Source: Rhizobiaceae bacterium
Lineage (GTDB): Bacteria > Pseudomonadota > Alphaproteobacteria > Rhizobiales > Rhizobiaceae
Length of the DNA: 64,000 nt
Reading direction: 5' to 3'
Assembly: GCA_019635775.1 (NCBI GenBank)
Contig: JAHBYU010000002.1
Coordinates: 62,001-126,000, forward strand
Part shown: positions 7,409-16,839 of the stretch, one piece after another
How positions within the stretch are numbered: position 1 is the stretch's first letter
Layout of the letters: each line of letters starts with the position of its first letter
Program-made: the position numbers and the translations under genes
The notes under the pieces: model-generated
Told to the model about the DNA's origin: nothing
Database searches by the model: none
Seen by the model: only the letters and a program-made list of their open reading frames with translations

Positions 7409-7954
7409 CTAGGCTTCCTTGGTGCAGCCCATCTTCTCAAGGAACTCTGATGCCGCCTCCTTCCAGGTAGGATCTGGCACGAAGCTGCGTACCATCATGA
7501 TGCCTTCACCGATCTGGACCTGAACGAAAATGGAGCGCTGGTAGGATTCCGGCATCGCCTTTCGCACTTCGATCATCTGCGAAGGTGTCAGAACGACAAA
7601 ATCCAGTGCGCCGCGTTCCGTCGCACGGTCGTTGAACGAATAGACATTCTGGCCCGAGCGGTTGAAGATCGAGACCGACCAGAAAGGTACGTTTCCCGTG
7701 GCCTTTATGTGAACAGGTCCGTCATCAAGATCGAAACGGCAGGCCGAGGCGCTGAAGAGCGGATCCTCAAGCCGGACAAGCGGAGCGACGCCGTTGCCCT
7801 CGTCGACACGCACTGCTTTGTAGAGGTCCGCGGTTTCCGCGAGACTGCCCCATGCATCACGTTCCGAGAACTGAGGCAGCAGCAGAAGCACGACGATGTG
7901 GACTATTCCCGCGCCGACAAGGCCAACCAGCAATGCATAGAGGAGTTTATGCAT
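7409..7954 (-). CDS. DUF1254-type membrane protein (short form)
   Basis: A 181-residue protein with an N-terminal membrane helix (about residues 4-27) followed by a DUF1254-like domain that probably faces the periplasm. Recognisable parts are ASACRFDLDDGPVHIKATGN, PFWSVSIFNRSGQNVYSFND and a C-terminal PTWKEAASEFLEKMGCTKEA. Function is unknown. It overlaps the upstream DUF1214 gene by eight bases, so the two are translationally coupled. Together they look like the two domains of a DUF1254/DUF1214 protein carried on separate, separately anchored polypeptides. Two full-length relatives lie 3 kb away (11054-13500). Confidence 0.78.
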   Translation of the reverse strand: MHKLLYALLVGLVGAGIVHIVVLLLLPQFSERDAWGSLAETADLYKAVRVDEGNGVAPLVRLEDPLFSASACRFDLDDGPVHIKATGNVPFWSVSIFNRSGQNVYSFNDRATERGALDFVVLTPSQMIEVRKAMPESYQRSIFVQVQIGEGIMMVRSFVPDPTWKEAASEFLEKMGCTKEA

Positions 7955-8534
7955 CGCAGCCCGTCTTGGTAATCGTTGGAAGCACGATGTCGGCGGCGCC
8001 TGTGCCCGAGGCGATCGGGGTATCGAAGAATGTGAGCAGGAATCTCATGGGACCGCTTCCGGAAAGCGCGAGCCAGTTACCGGGAGCGGGGTGTCTGCCG
8101 GCGGAAATGAGATTGGCGTTTTCTGTGAAGCGGAGGAACTGGTACGAGTGGATTGCGCCGAGGCGTTGCTCTCCACCCGGAACGACTTTTCCGGAGGGAT
8201 CGGCGGCGTAGAGTGTCCAGAACCGTGCAGGTGGGAATGGTCCTTGTATCTCGTAGGAGCACTGCCGCAGAAGCACCTCGCCATTGGCATCACGCTCGGC
8301 AGTAAAGGTAAGACCTTCCGCGCGGCCCAGAGCCAGGATCCCTTCACGTGCAACGCGCGCTTTCGAGTACGGATCTGCGTCGGCTGTTCCGAGAGACGGG
8401 AACGCTGTCCACTGGCCTATCCGGACTGCCCCCATGCCTTCATTCGCTTTCAGAGCGTACCATACGCTTGCGCCGCCTCCGACAATGGAGATCGAAAGAA
8501 CGACAAGGGTCAGGATGACTGTTTTCAGCATCAC
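7947..8534 (-). CDS. DUF1214 domain-containing membrane protein
   Basis: A 195-residue protein with an N-terminal membrane helix (ILTLVVLSISIVGGGASVWY) and a DUF1214 domain. The diagnostic part is FPPARFWTLYAADPSGKVVP followed by NWLALSGSGPMRFLLTFFDT, equivalent to the C-terminal domain of long DUF1254/DUF1214 proteins. The start is ATG ATG or the single ATG three bases later. It is the first gene of a two-gene operon with the DUF1254 protein and begins 77 bp after the end of the penicillin-binding protein gene on the same strand, so read-through is possible. Function is unknown. Confidence 0.8.
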   Translation of the reverse strand: MMLKTVILTLVVLSISIVGGGASVWYALKANEGMGAVRIGQWTAFPSLGTADADPYSKARVAREGILALGRAEGLTFTAERDANGEVLLRQCSYEIQGPFPPARFWTLYAADPSGKVVPGGEQRLGAIHSYQFLRFTENANLISAGRHPAPGNWLALSGSGPMRFLLTFFDTPIASGTGAADIVLPTITKTGCDA

Positions 8535-8610
8535 GCACGAATGAACTCAGGCGGCACTCGATAGCCTTGGTCGTTTGGAATGGCAACTCGGCGGGGTCGC
8601 CAGAATTCTT

Positions 8611-10764
8611 TCAAAGCGCTGAAAGGGTCTCAGGTTCGGCTGGAGCCTCGATCGCGGCCTGGTTGTGAAAAATCTCCGCGATCGTGCGCAGGGTGCGCGT
8701 CGTCGCACCGGAGAGCACGGGTCGACGCTCGATGTCGCTGTAATCGGATTCTTCGTTCTTCTTTTTCTTCTCCGCCTTGGCCACGACCTGCTCGTCAACG
8801 AACGGTTTCTCAAGGCCGGGTATTGGCTTCAGGTCGACGTTTTCATGGGCATAAGACATCAGGCGATGCCACACCATCGCCGGGAGGGAGCCGCCGGTCA
8901 TGTTGCGCGTGGTGGTGAAATCGTCGTTGCCGAGCCAGACGGCCGCGAGATAGTTGCCGGTGAAGCCGATGTACCACGCGTCGCGATAGGACTGCGTGGT
9001 GCCCGTCTTGCCGGCCGAGCGGATGGTGGGAAGCGCCGCGCGCCGCGCCGTTCCGCGCTCGGGCACCTCGACCATCATCGTGTTCATGTACTTGACCGAT
9101 AGCGGCGACAGCACCCGTTTGGGCCTGGGCCCATCCCTTTCCCAGTCGTAGAGCACCTCGCCCGACCGGGCGGTGATCTGGGTGATGCCGTGGCGCAGTC
9201 CGGCATAGCCGTCGTTCTGGAACACGCTGTAGCCAGTCGCCTGATCCATGACAGTCATGCCCGACGTGCCGAGCACCATCGTCTTGTGCAGCAGCACCGG
9301 CGATTCGACGCCCATCGCAACGGCCAGGTCGCGGATCGGCTCCGTGCCTATGTGCTCCTTGGCCAGCCGCACCGGCACGGTGTTGATCGACTTGACCAGC
9401 GCATCGGTCAGGTTCATGCCGCCGCCATAGCTGCGCGCGTAGTTCTTGGGCGCCCACCCGCCCCAGTTGATCGGGCCGTCCGAAACGATGGATTCGGGCG
9501 TGAACTCGCCGCTCTCCATTGCCGCCGCATAGACGTAGGGCTTGAAGGAAGAACCGGTCTGCCGAAGCGCCCGCGTGGCGCGGTTGAACTGCGAGGCGCC
9601 GTAGTCGCGACCGCCGACGATGGCGCGCACCGCGCCGCCGGTCTCCATCACCACCATCGCGCCTTCGGAGACGCCGTATTCCTTGCCGTGCTGGCGAAGG
9701 TTGTATTCGACGGCCTCATCAGCCGCGCGCTGCAGGTTCATGTCGATTGTGGTGCGTGCGACCATCGAGCGGACGCCGCTGCGCAAGGTCAGACGCTTCA
9801 CCTCCTCGAAGGCCCAGTCGAGGAAATAGTCCGGCGCATCCCGACGGTCCCGGTCGACGACGCCGGCCGGATGCAGGCGCGCCTGCAACACCTGTCCGTC
9901 GGTCATGAACCCGCCCTGGACGAGGTTGGTCAGCACGACGTTGGCGCGGGCACGGGCCGCCGGCAGGTTGACGTGGGGGGCGTATTTCGCCGGCGCCTTG
10001 AACAGGCCGGCAAGCATGGCCGCCTCGGCCAGATTTAGGTCCTTGACCGATTTGTTGAAATAGAAATCGGCCGCCGCCGTGATGCCGAACGTGCCGCCAC
10101 CCATGTAGGCCCGGTCGAGGTAGAGCTGTAGGATCTCCTTCTTGGAGAGATTCATTTCCAGCCAGACGGCGAGGAACGCTTCCTTGACCTTGCGCTCGAA
10201 GGTGCGCTCGTTGGAGAGGAAAAGGTTCTTGGCGAGCTGCTGCGTCAGGCTGGAGCCGCCCTGCACGACCGAATTCGAGCGGAAGTTCTCCGACATGGCG
10301 CGGGCCAGGCCGATGAAATCGATCCCGTAGTGCTCGAAGAAGCGACGGTCCTCGGTGGCCAGAACCGCCTTTATGACGTGATCCGGCATCTCGTCGACGG
10401 GGATCGATTCGCGCTGGATGATGCCGCGCTGCCCGATCTCGTTGCCCTGACGGTCGAGGAAGGTGACCGCAAAGTCGTCCTGTGCACGCCAGTTTCCTTC
10501 CGTCTCCTCGAAGGCCGGCATGGCGAGCGCCAGCATGACGACCGAGCCGGCTGCGCCCAGGGTGAAGCCTTCGCCGGCAAGCTCGAAGAACCAGCGCTTC
10601 CAGCCGGTGAACCGGAAGCGGCGGAAGAAGATGGTGAGGTTTTCCCAGATTTCGCTGGCCTTGAAGCCAGCCTCATAGAGCGTCGAATCGATCCACGAAT
10701 CGATCGCCATGAGGCGGGTGGCTTTGGGGGCTCTGGATTTGCGCGGCGGTACCGGGCGGTTCAT
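8611..10764 (-). CDS. class A penicillin-binding protein (PBP1A/1C type)
   Basis: A bifunctional peptidoglycan synthase that polymerises glycan strands and cross-links peptides in the periplasm. The 717-residue protein starts at the ATG at 10764 (MNRPVPPRKS). A basic cytoplasmic tail precedes one membrane helix (about residues 65-85). The GT51 transglycosylase domain follows with ATEDRRFFEHYGID (catalytic Glu), GGSSLTQQLAKNLFL and KVKEAFLAVWLE. The transpeptidase domain has TGSSFKPYVY (SxxK), KSINTVP (SxN) and SAGKTGTTQS (KTG). The C-terminal tail is charged (KAEKKKKNEESD). The gene has its own 290-bp upstream region shared with the divergent DUF1254 gene. The long upstream extension of the frame is not conserved. 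Confidence 0.93.
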   Translation of the reverse strand: MNRPVPPRKSRAPKATRLMAIDSWIDSTLYEAGFKASEIWENLTIFFRRFRFTGWKRWFFELAGEGFTLGAAGSVVMLALAMPAFEETEGNWRAQDDFAVTFLDRQGNEIGQRGIIQRESIPVDEMPDHVIKAVLATEDRRFFEHYGIDFIGLARAMSENFRSNSVVQGGSSLTQQLAKNLFLSNERTFERKVKEAFLAVWLEMNLSKKEILQLYLDRAYMGGGTFGITAAADFYFNKSVKDLNLAEAAMLAGLFKAPAKYAPHVNLPAARARANVVLTNLVQGGFMTDGQVLQARLHPAGVVDRDRRDAPDYFLDWAFEEVKRLTLRSGVRSMVARTTIDMNLQRAADEAVEYNLRQHGKEYGVSEGAMVVMETGGAVRAIVGGRDYGASQFNRATRALRQTGSSFKPYVYAAAMESGEFTPESIVSDGPINWGGWAPKNYARSYGGGMNLTDALVKSINTVPVRLAKEHIGTEPIRDLAVAMGVESPVLLHKTMVLGTSGMTVMDQATGYSVFQNDGYAGLRHGITQITARSGEVLYDWERDGPRPKRVLSPLSVKYMNTMMVEVPERGTARRAALPTIRSAGKTGTTQSYRDAWYIGFTGNYLAAVWLGNDDFTTTRNMTGGSLPAMVWHRLMSYAHENVDLKPIPGLEKPFVDEQVVAKAEKKKKNEESDYSDIERRPVLSGATTRTLRTIAEIFHNQAAIEAPAEPETLSAL

Positions 10765-11053
10765 AGGGATGTCCAGCGTGACTTGCAGTTCATGGCCGGC
10801 GGCCAACAGGCGCGTCAGGCTTCAGCAAGCATTTATGCAACGGTCTTGGCCGATTTTTGACGTATGGACAAGGGGCATGACGGCCGCTGACGGAATGGTG
10901 ACCCGATTCTTTGGATTTATGGCTTTTCGGGCACGGTCCCGCAATGGCCGGTGGTGACTCGCTGTGGTGTTTTTCCGGTATTTGCACCGGGGCGACAGCT
11001 ATGATTGGCTGACGTACCGGTTTGCGCGGCAAACGGACGGAGGGAAGTCGCCG

Positions 11054-12463
11054 ATGCCGAAAAGGTTCAGCAGGATTCTTGGAGCCGGTCTGCTCCTCGG
11101 CGCATTGGCCTTAACCCATCCGGCACAAAGCCAAACGCCTACGTCTGAAGAAGCGCGGGCCATTGCAAAGGAAGCCTACATATGGGGCTTCCCGCTGGTT
11201 GACAGCTATCGCATCCAGTATTCGTATTTTGTCGAGGAGAGGGGTTCGGAATTCAAGGCACCCTGGAACACGATCTACAACAACGCGCGCGTATACACGC
11301 CTGAAGACAAGGCGATACAGACGCCGAATTCAGATACGCCATATTCGTACGTTGGCGCGGACCTTCGCTCCGAGCCATTGGTACTTACGGTTCCTGCCGT
11401 AGAGGAGGGCCGTTATTATTCGTTGCAGTTCATCGATATGTATACATTCAACTTCGCTTATGTAGGCAGCCGCGCGACAGGCAACGAGGCCGGCAGCTTT
11501 TTGCTGGCCGGGCCAGGTTGGAACGGCGAGACACCCGCAGGTATCAAGAAAGTCATTCGATCCGAGACCGAATTCAGTTTTATCCTCTACCGGACCCAGC
11601 TTTTCAGCCCGGATGACATTGATGCGGTCGAGAAAATCCAGGCCGGCTACACGGTGGAGCCACTCTCGGCGTTTCTCGGCGGGGCTGCGCGACCAGTGGC
11701 ACCCGCCATCGATTTTCTGAAACCGATAGGGGTGGAAGAGGAGAGGACCTCGGTCGCCTTCTTCGATCAGCTAAACTTCATCCTGCAGTTCTGCCCCCCA
11801 AATCCGGCCGAAACCGCGCTGAGGGAACGCTTCGCAAGGATCGGCATCGAACCGGGAAAGGCATTTGATGCGGCAGCGCTGTCGCCGGAGATGCGCAAGG
11901 CGATCGAGGACGGGATGGCGGATGCCTGGGCGGAATTCGAGAACTACAAGAAGAACGAGATCGACACCGGGAAAGTTTCCAGTGCCGATGGTTTCGGCAC
12001 AAGAGCATTCCTGGACGGTCGCTATCTCGATCGCATGGCCAGCGCCGTGCTCGGAATCTACGGCAACTCAAAGGAGGAGGCCCTGTACCCGGCCTATTTC
12101 GTCGATGCCAGCGGCAAGCCGCCTTCCGGATCTGATCGCTACACAATCAGCTTCCCGCCCGGCAAGCTGCCGCCAGTAAACGCCTTCTGGTCGCTGACGC
12201 TTTACGAGCTTCCCGACAGCCTGCTCTATGCAAATCAGATCGATCGCTACCTGATCAATTCGCCCATGCTGTCCAGCCTCAAACAGGATGCTGACGGTGG
12301 CTATACCCTCTACGTGCAGCACGATTCGCCCGGCCCGAACGACGAATCGAACTGGCTACCCGCCCCTGCGGGACCGTTTTTCATGGTGATGCGGCTCTAC
12401 TGGCCAAAACAGGAGGCCCTTGACCGAACCTGGAAGGCTCCACCGCTGCAGCCGGCAAACTGA
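11054..12463 (+). CDS. secreted DUF1254/DUF1214 protein (long form)
   Basis: A 469-residue exported protein. The N-terminus has a signal peptide (RILGAGLLLGALALTHPAQS, cleavage near residue 25). The DUF1254 domain follows (AYIWGFPLVDSYRIQYSYFV, then QTPNSDTPYSYVGADLRSEP) and the C-terminal DUF1214 domain (NAFWSLTLYELPDSLLYANQ). Proteins of this family are common in alphaproteobacteria and no reaction is established. I chose the ATG at 11054 because it follows the GGAGGGAAG ribosome-binding site and gives a proper signal peptide. The next gene starts 11 bases after the stop and encodes a shorter relative, so the two form an operon made by duplication or divergence. Confidence 0.85.
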   Translation: MPKRFSRILGAGLLLGALALTHPAQSQTPTSEEARAIAKEAYIWGFPLVDSYRIQYSYFVEERGSEFKAPWNTIYNNARVYTPEDKAIQTPNSDTPYSYVGADLRSEPLVLTVPAVEEGRYYSLQFIDMYTFNFAYVGSRATGNEAGSFLLAGPGWNGETPAGIKKVIRSETEFSFILYRTQLFSPDDIDAVEKIQAGYTVEPLSAFLGGAARPVAPAIDFLKPIGVEEERTSVAFFDQLNFILQFCPPNPAETALRERFARIGIEPGKAFDAAALSPEMRKAIEDGMADAWAEFENYKKNEIDTGKVSSADGFGTRAFLDGRYLDRMASAVLGIYGNSKEEALYPAYFVDASGKPPSGSDRYTISFPPGKLPPVNAFWSLTLYELPDSLLYANQIDRYLINSPMLSSLKQDADGGYTLYVQHDSPGPNDESNWLPAPAGPFFMVMRLYWPKQEALDRTWKAPPLQPAN

Positions 12464-12474
12464 AGGAGGCCGAA

Positions 12475-13500
12475 TTGAAACGGAACCTATGCATCGCGGC
12501 GCTCGGTGTCGCCACGTTTGTCGCACTGCCTGTCGCGGCAGCGGAAGACAAGACAATTCCGGTCAGTGTCGAGAACTTTGCCCGGGCGGAATCGGACCTC
12601 TATTTCAGCAACGTGGTGAACGAGGGCGGCTTCGGGCAATTCACGCACCGTCGCGAACCGGCCGACATCGACAATCAGACAGTCATCCGGCTCAATCGCG
12701 ACACCCTCTATTCATCCGCGATATTCGACCTGGAGGCCGGGCCGGTCACCATAACCATGCCTGATGCCGGCGACCGCTTCATGTCGCTGATGATCCTGAA
12801 CGAAGATCACTATGTGCCCATGGTTCATTACGGCGCCGGGCCGGTGACGCTCGACAAGGAAACGGTTGGGACCCGATATGTCGTCGCCGCTGTCCGTACA
12901 GTGGTCAATCCATCGGACGAGGAAGACCTAAAGGCCGTCCATGCGCTTCAGGATGCGATCAAGGTCGAGCAGGCAAGCCGCGGCAGTTTCGAAATTCCTA
13001 ACTGGGATCAGGCCAGCCAGAAAAAGGTACGCGATGCGCTGCTTGTCCTCCAGTCGACGCTTCCCGATTTCAAGAATGCCTTCGGTTCCAGGGACGAAGT
13101 CGATCCGATCCGGCATCTGCTTGGTACGGCCGCGGGATGGGGCGGCAACCCGGACAAGGACGCCTTCTATCTGAACGTCACTCCCGAAGGGAACGACGGA
13201 ACCGCTGTATACAAGCTACAGGTGGGGGATGTGCCAGTGGACGGGTTCTGGTCGGTGAGCTTGTACAATGGAGACGGCTACTTCGAGAAGAACCCCTATG
13301 ACGCCTATTCGGTCAACAACATCACCGCCGTCAAGAACGACGCCGGGGCGATCGATATCCAGTTTGGCGGTTGTGATGGAAAGGTACCCAACTGCCTTCC
13401 GATCATGAAAGGCTGGAACTACACCGTTCGCCTCTACCGGCCAAACATGGAGATTCTGGACGGCTCCTGGACTTTCCCGCAGCCGCAGCCTGCTTCATAG
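12475..13500 (+). CDS. secreted DUF1254/DUF1214 protein (mid-length form), TTG start
   Basis: A 341-residue exported relative of the preceding gene. The signal peptide is MKRNLCIAALGVATFVALPV with a cleavage site near AAAED. The DUF1254 part includes RLNRDTLYSSAIFDLEAG, and the DUF1214 part includes PVDGFWSVSLYNGDGYFEKN and GWNYTVRLYRPNMEILDGSW. The start is the TTG at 12475, decided by a strong AAGGAGG six bases upstream that overlaps the end of the previous gene. Two cysteines late in the chain (GGCDGKVPNCLP) probably form a disulfide. Most likely co-transcribed with the 11054 gene; function is unknown. Confidence 0.85.
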   Translation: MKRNLCIAALGVATFVALPVAAAEDKTIPVSVENFARAESDLYFSNVVNEGGFGQFTHRREPADIDNQTVIRLNRDTLYSSAIFDLEAGPVTITMPDAGDRFMSLMILNEDHYVPMVHYGAGPVTLDKETVGTRYVVAAVRTVVNPSDEEDLKAVHALQDAIKVEQASRGSFEIPNWDQASQKKVRDALLVLQSTLPDFKNAFGSRDEVDPIRHLLGTAAGWGGNPDKDAFYLNVTPEGNDGTAVYKLQVGDVPVDGFWSVSLYNGDGYFEKNPYDAYSVNNITAVKNDAGAIDIQFGGCDGKVPNCLPIMKGWNYTVRLYRPNMEILDGSWTFPQPQPAS

Positions 13501-13679
13501 GACGACTATCCGACTGTCATCAGGCGGGGGATTTCGGGGACCGCATCCTGCCTTTTCTCGTTCAGCCGGGCTCACGCAGCGTCACCGACAGAAGAGTTTC
13601 GCAGCCGCCACTTGACAGATAGAGTTTGGATTTCATGTATCATTCCGATTTCCTCTGACGAGAGCCGTACCGTACGCCT

Positions 13680-16169
13680 ATGTCGCCCACACCTGCCGGC
13701 ACACCGGTTCCCCGCATTCTCGCGAGCGCCGGTGGCGACATGGGCGAACGCCTGCGTTCGCTTGACTGGTCCACAACGAGTTTCGGAACACCCGACAAAT
13801 GGCCGTCGGCCCTGAGACTGGCTCTGGGCCTTTGCCTTAACACAAGCATCCCGACTGCGATCTACTGGGGACCGGACCTGGCGCTGCTCTACAATGATGC
13901 CTGGGCACCCATCGCAGGAGAAAAACATCCCTGGGCCCTCGGTCGAAAGGCGAGCGAAGTCTGGGCCGACATCTGGGAGATCATCGAGCCGCAACTGACC
14001 CAAGTGATGGAGACTGGCGAGGGTTTTTCGGTAGCCGACCAAATGCTGCCCATGAGAAGGGGAGGCAGGGTACAGCGAACGCATTGGGACTATTCGTTTT
14101 CTCCGATCTTCGACGAAAGCGGGGAGAAGGTTCTCGGCATTTTCAATCAGGGGAACGAGACAACTGCCAGGATAACCGCGGAACGCGCCCTGCGCGCAAG
14201 CGAGCAGCGCCTGGAATATGCGCTCGGTGCAGCAAACACTGTAGGCACCTGGGACTGGGACGTTCCTGAAAACAGGGTCACCGCGGACGTCCGGTTCGCT
14301 CAGCTCTACGGCGTCAATCAAGACCTCGCCTCCAAGGGCGCCCCGATCGAAGAGTTCTTCAAGAATATTCACCCGGAGGACGTGGCAAGCGCCGAGGCTG
14401 CAATCGCGCAATCGATGGAAACCGGCGAGACATTCTCATCCGAATACCGACTGATCCAGCCCGACGGTTCAATCCGATGGGTCGCGGCACACGGGCGTCC
14501 GACGCTGGCGCCGGACGGCACATGCCTGAGATTTCCAGGCGTGAGTTTCGATATCACGGAACTGAAGCGGTCGGAGGCTCTGCTCAGGGAGAGCGAAGCG
14601 CGCTTCCGTGCGATTACAAACTCAATCGACCAGATGATCTGGTCCACGCGGCCGGATGGCTTCCACGACTACTACAACCAGCGTTGGTATGATTTTACCG
14701 GCGTCCCGGAAGGATCGACGGACGGCGAAGAGTGGAACGGCGTGTTCCACCCTGACGACCAGGAAAGGGCATGGGCGGTCTGGAGGCACTGTCTGGCCAC
14801 AGGCGAGCCGTACCATATCGAATATCGCCTGCGGCATCGATCCGGCACATATCGCTGGGTGTTGGGACGTGCGCAAGCCGTTCGCGATGAAAGTGGCGAG
14901 ATCACGCGGTGGTTCGGCACATGCACGGATATCCAGGAAATCGTGGACGCCCGCGAAGTGCTGGCGCAGTCGCGCGAAAAGCTGGAGCAGGCCGTTCGCG
15001 ATCGAACCGAGGAACTGATGCAAGCCGAAGAGCAGTTGCGCCAGGTCCAGAAGATGGAGGCGATCGGTCAGCTAACGGGTGGCATTGCGCACGACTTCAA
15101 CAACATGCTGGCCGTCATCATCGGTGGCCTGAACCTGATGGAGCGCCGCCTGGCGCGCGGCGAAACCGATATATCCCGTTATATAGAAGGTGCCAAAGAC
15201 GGCGCATTGCGCGCTTCCGCGTTGACGCAGCGCCTGCTGGCCTTCTCGCGCCGGCAACCGCTCGAGCCGAAGGTGATCGAGCCGAACCGCCTGATCGCGG
15301 GGATGACGGAGCTTCTGGTGCGTACGCTCGGCGAGCATATCGAGGTTGAAACCGTTCTAGCCGCTGGATCGTGGGCCGTGAATGTGGATGTCAGCCAGCT
15401 CGAAAACGTCATCCTCAACCTTGCGGTGAACGCCAGGGATGCGATGCCGGGCGGCGGCAAGCTGACCATCGAAACCGCGAACGCCCACCTTGCCGACGAA
15501 TATGCCAAGGATCACGACCTGCCGCCGGGCCAGTATTCGCAAATCGCCGTTTCCGACACGGGCTCGGGAATGAGCCCGGACGTGATCGCCAAGGCGTTCG
15601 ATCCGTTCTTCACCACCAAGGACGTCGGAAAAGGGTCAGGACTGGGACTGAGCCAGGTTTTCGGTTTCGTCCGGCAATCAGGTGGTCACGTCAAGATCTA
15701 CTCCGAGGTCGGCCACGGGACGACGGTAAAAGTCTATCTGCCGCGATACTACGGCAAGGCGCAGGCCGATCAGGCGCAGGCGCCGGGCGGATTGGAAAAA
15801 GGCAGCGAACTCGAGACCATCCTGGTGGTGGAGGATGATGAGCGCGTGAGGGCCTTCTCCACCGAGTCGCTGCGGGAACTCGGGTATCGGGTCCTGGAGG
15901 CAAGCAGCGGCGCTGCCGCGCTCGAAATGCTGGAGGGCGGGGAAGCGGCTTTGCTCTTCACGGATGTCGTCATGCCCGGAATGTCTGGCCCGGAACTCGC
16001 GAAACAGGCGCTGGAGAAGATACCAACTCTCAAGGTACTCTTCACCACGGGCTATACGCAAAACGCGATCGTGCACAACGGCGTTCTCGATGCCGGCACG
16101 CAGTTGCTGCAGAAGCCGTTCAGCATCGAGCAGCTTGCCGCCAAGGTGCGCAGCGTCCTGGATAGCTGA
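13680..16169 (+). CDS. hybrid PAS sensor histidine kinase with C-terminal receiver
   Basis: An 829-residue soluble hybrid kinase without membrane helices. An N-terminal GAF/PAS-like domain (about residues 20-165) precedes two PAS domains (about 180-300 and 305-430), a coiled coil (REKLEQAVRDRTEELMQAEE), a HisKA domain with GGIAHDFNNMLAVIIGGLN, an HATPase domain (NLAVNARDAMPGGGKL, DTGSGMS, GKGSGLGLSQ) and a receiver domain (LVVEDDERVRAF, phospho-Asp in LFTDVVMPGMSG, Lys in LLQKPFSIEQ). The H-box with HDFNN is the HWE-distant type common in alphaproteobacterial hybrid kinases. No partner regulator is adjacent. A TTGACA at 13612-13617 may be its -35 element. Confidence 0.88.
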   Translation: MSPTPAGTPVPRILASAGGDMGERLRSLDWSTTSFGTPDKWPSALRLALGLCLNTSIPTAIYWGPDLALLYNDAWAPIAGEKHPWALGRKASEVWADIWEIIEPQLTQVMETGEGFSVADQMLPMRRGGRVQRTHWDYSFSPIFDESGEKVLGIFNQGNETTARITAERALRASEQRLEYALGAANTVGTWDWDVPENRVTADVRFAQLYGVNQDLASKGAPIEEFFKNIHPEDVASAEAAIAQSMETGETFSSEYRLIQPDGSIRWVAAHGRPTLAPDGTCLRFPGVSFDITELKRSEALLRESEARFRAITNSIDQMIWSTRPDGFHDYYNQRWYDFTGVPEGSTDGEEWNGVFHPDDQERAWAVWRHCLATGEPYHIEYRLRHRSGTYRWVLGRAQAVRDESGEITRWFGTCTDIQEIVDAREVLAQSREKLEQAVRDRTEELMQAEEQLRQVQKMEAIGQLTGGIAHDFNNMLAVIIGGLNLMERRLARGETDISRYIEGAKDGALRASALTQRLLAFSRRQPLEPKVIEPNRLIAGMTELLVRTLGEHIEVETVLAAGSWAVNVDVSQLENVILNLAVNARDAMPGGGKLTIETANAHLADEYAKDHDLPPGQYSQIAVSDTGSGMSPDVIAKAFDPFFTTKDVGKGSGLGLSQVFGFVRQSGGHVKIYSEVGHGTTVKVYLPRYYGKAQADQAQAPGGLEKGSELETILVVEDDERVRAFSTESLRELGYRVLEASSGAAALEMLEGGEAALLFTDVVMPGMSGPELAKQALEKIPTLKVLFTTGYTQNAIVHNGVLDAGTQLLQKPFSIEQLAAKVRSVLDS

Positions 16170-16206
16170 CGGTGGACTGCTCCCCGGCGGAATGCCGCTG
16201 GTTACG

Positions 16207-16839
16207 TCACCATCTGGCGACGTGTCGTGCGGCAAGCGCGCCCGCAGCCGCGAGCATTAAGATTGCCAGCGGATACCAGGTGGCGACAAAGAGCGGCGAA
16301 TCGTCCGTGCAGTGCGCCGCGTAGAAAGTCGCGGCCAGACCGCCGGCGACGATGCCTGCGACAGCGCCGGCCAACATCACCCGGTCGGGCGCGCCGTGGC
16401 GCAGCGCCAGCAGGAAGGCTGCCAGCGGGCCGAGGCCGATCAGCGGAATGAAGGTGAGGCACAGCAACGCGTTCTTGCCGACGAGCCGCGCGCCGAGCTG
16501 GTCGGCGGGAACCGACAGAAGCTCGATCAGGATCGCAAGCGCCAACAGGGCAGGGGCGAGTACGAGGGCCGCCAGCCGCCGGGCGGACGCGCCCGGCCGC
16601 GCAAGGTCGGCGAGCGCCCAGAAGGCGGTGACGAAGAGTGCCGCCGTGACCAGGAACTTGTACAGGAAGCGCCATGTCTCCGCGGCGGTGGCGATGTCGG
16701 CACGCGGGCCGATGACCGCCGCGAATACCGCGGCTGCGACGATGAAGGCCGACAGGGCCGCAAGCATCCACGCCTGACCCATGGGCGCGGAGCGCCTGTT
16801 GTCGAGCGCGAGTGTCCTGATGAGCTGCTCCTGATCCAT
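16207..16839 (-). CDS. nrsF: NrsF-like (DUF1109) membrane anti-sigma factor
   Basis: A DUF1109/NrsF protein, predicted to hold its partner ECF sigma factor at the inner membrane until a metal or redox signal arrives. The roughly 210-residue chain has a short cytoplasmic N-terminus (MDQEQLIRTLALDNRR) and six hydrophobic helices. Two cysteines, about C127 (NALLCLTF) and C177 (AAHCTD), lie 50 residues apart, the same spacing as the two functional cysteines of Caulobacter NrsF as I recall them (131 and 181). It overlaps the sigma gene stop (TGATG), so the two are coupled. A GTG at 16842 is an alternative start. Context with the bufferin operon strongly supports this role. Confidence 0.88.
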   Translation of the reverse strand: MDQEQLIRTLALDNRRSAPMGQAWMLAALSAFIVAAAVFAAVIGPRADIATAAETWRFLYKFLVTAALFVTAFWALADLARPGASARRLAALVLAPALLALAILIELLSVPADQLGARLVGKNALLCLTFIPLIGLGPLAAFLLALRHGAPDRVMLAGAVAGIVAGGLAATFYAAHCTDDSPLFVATWYPLAILMLAAAGALAARHVARW

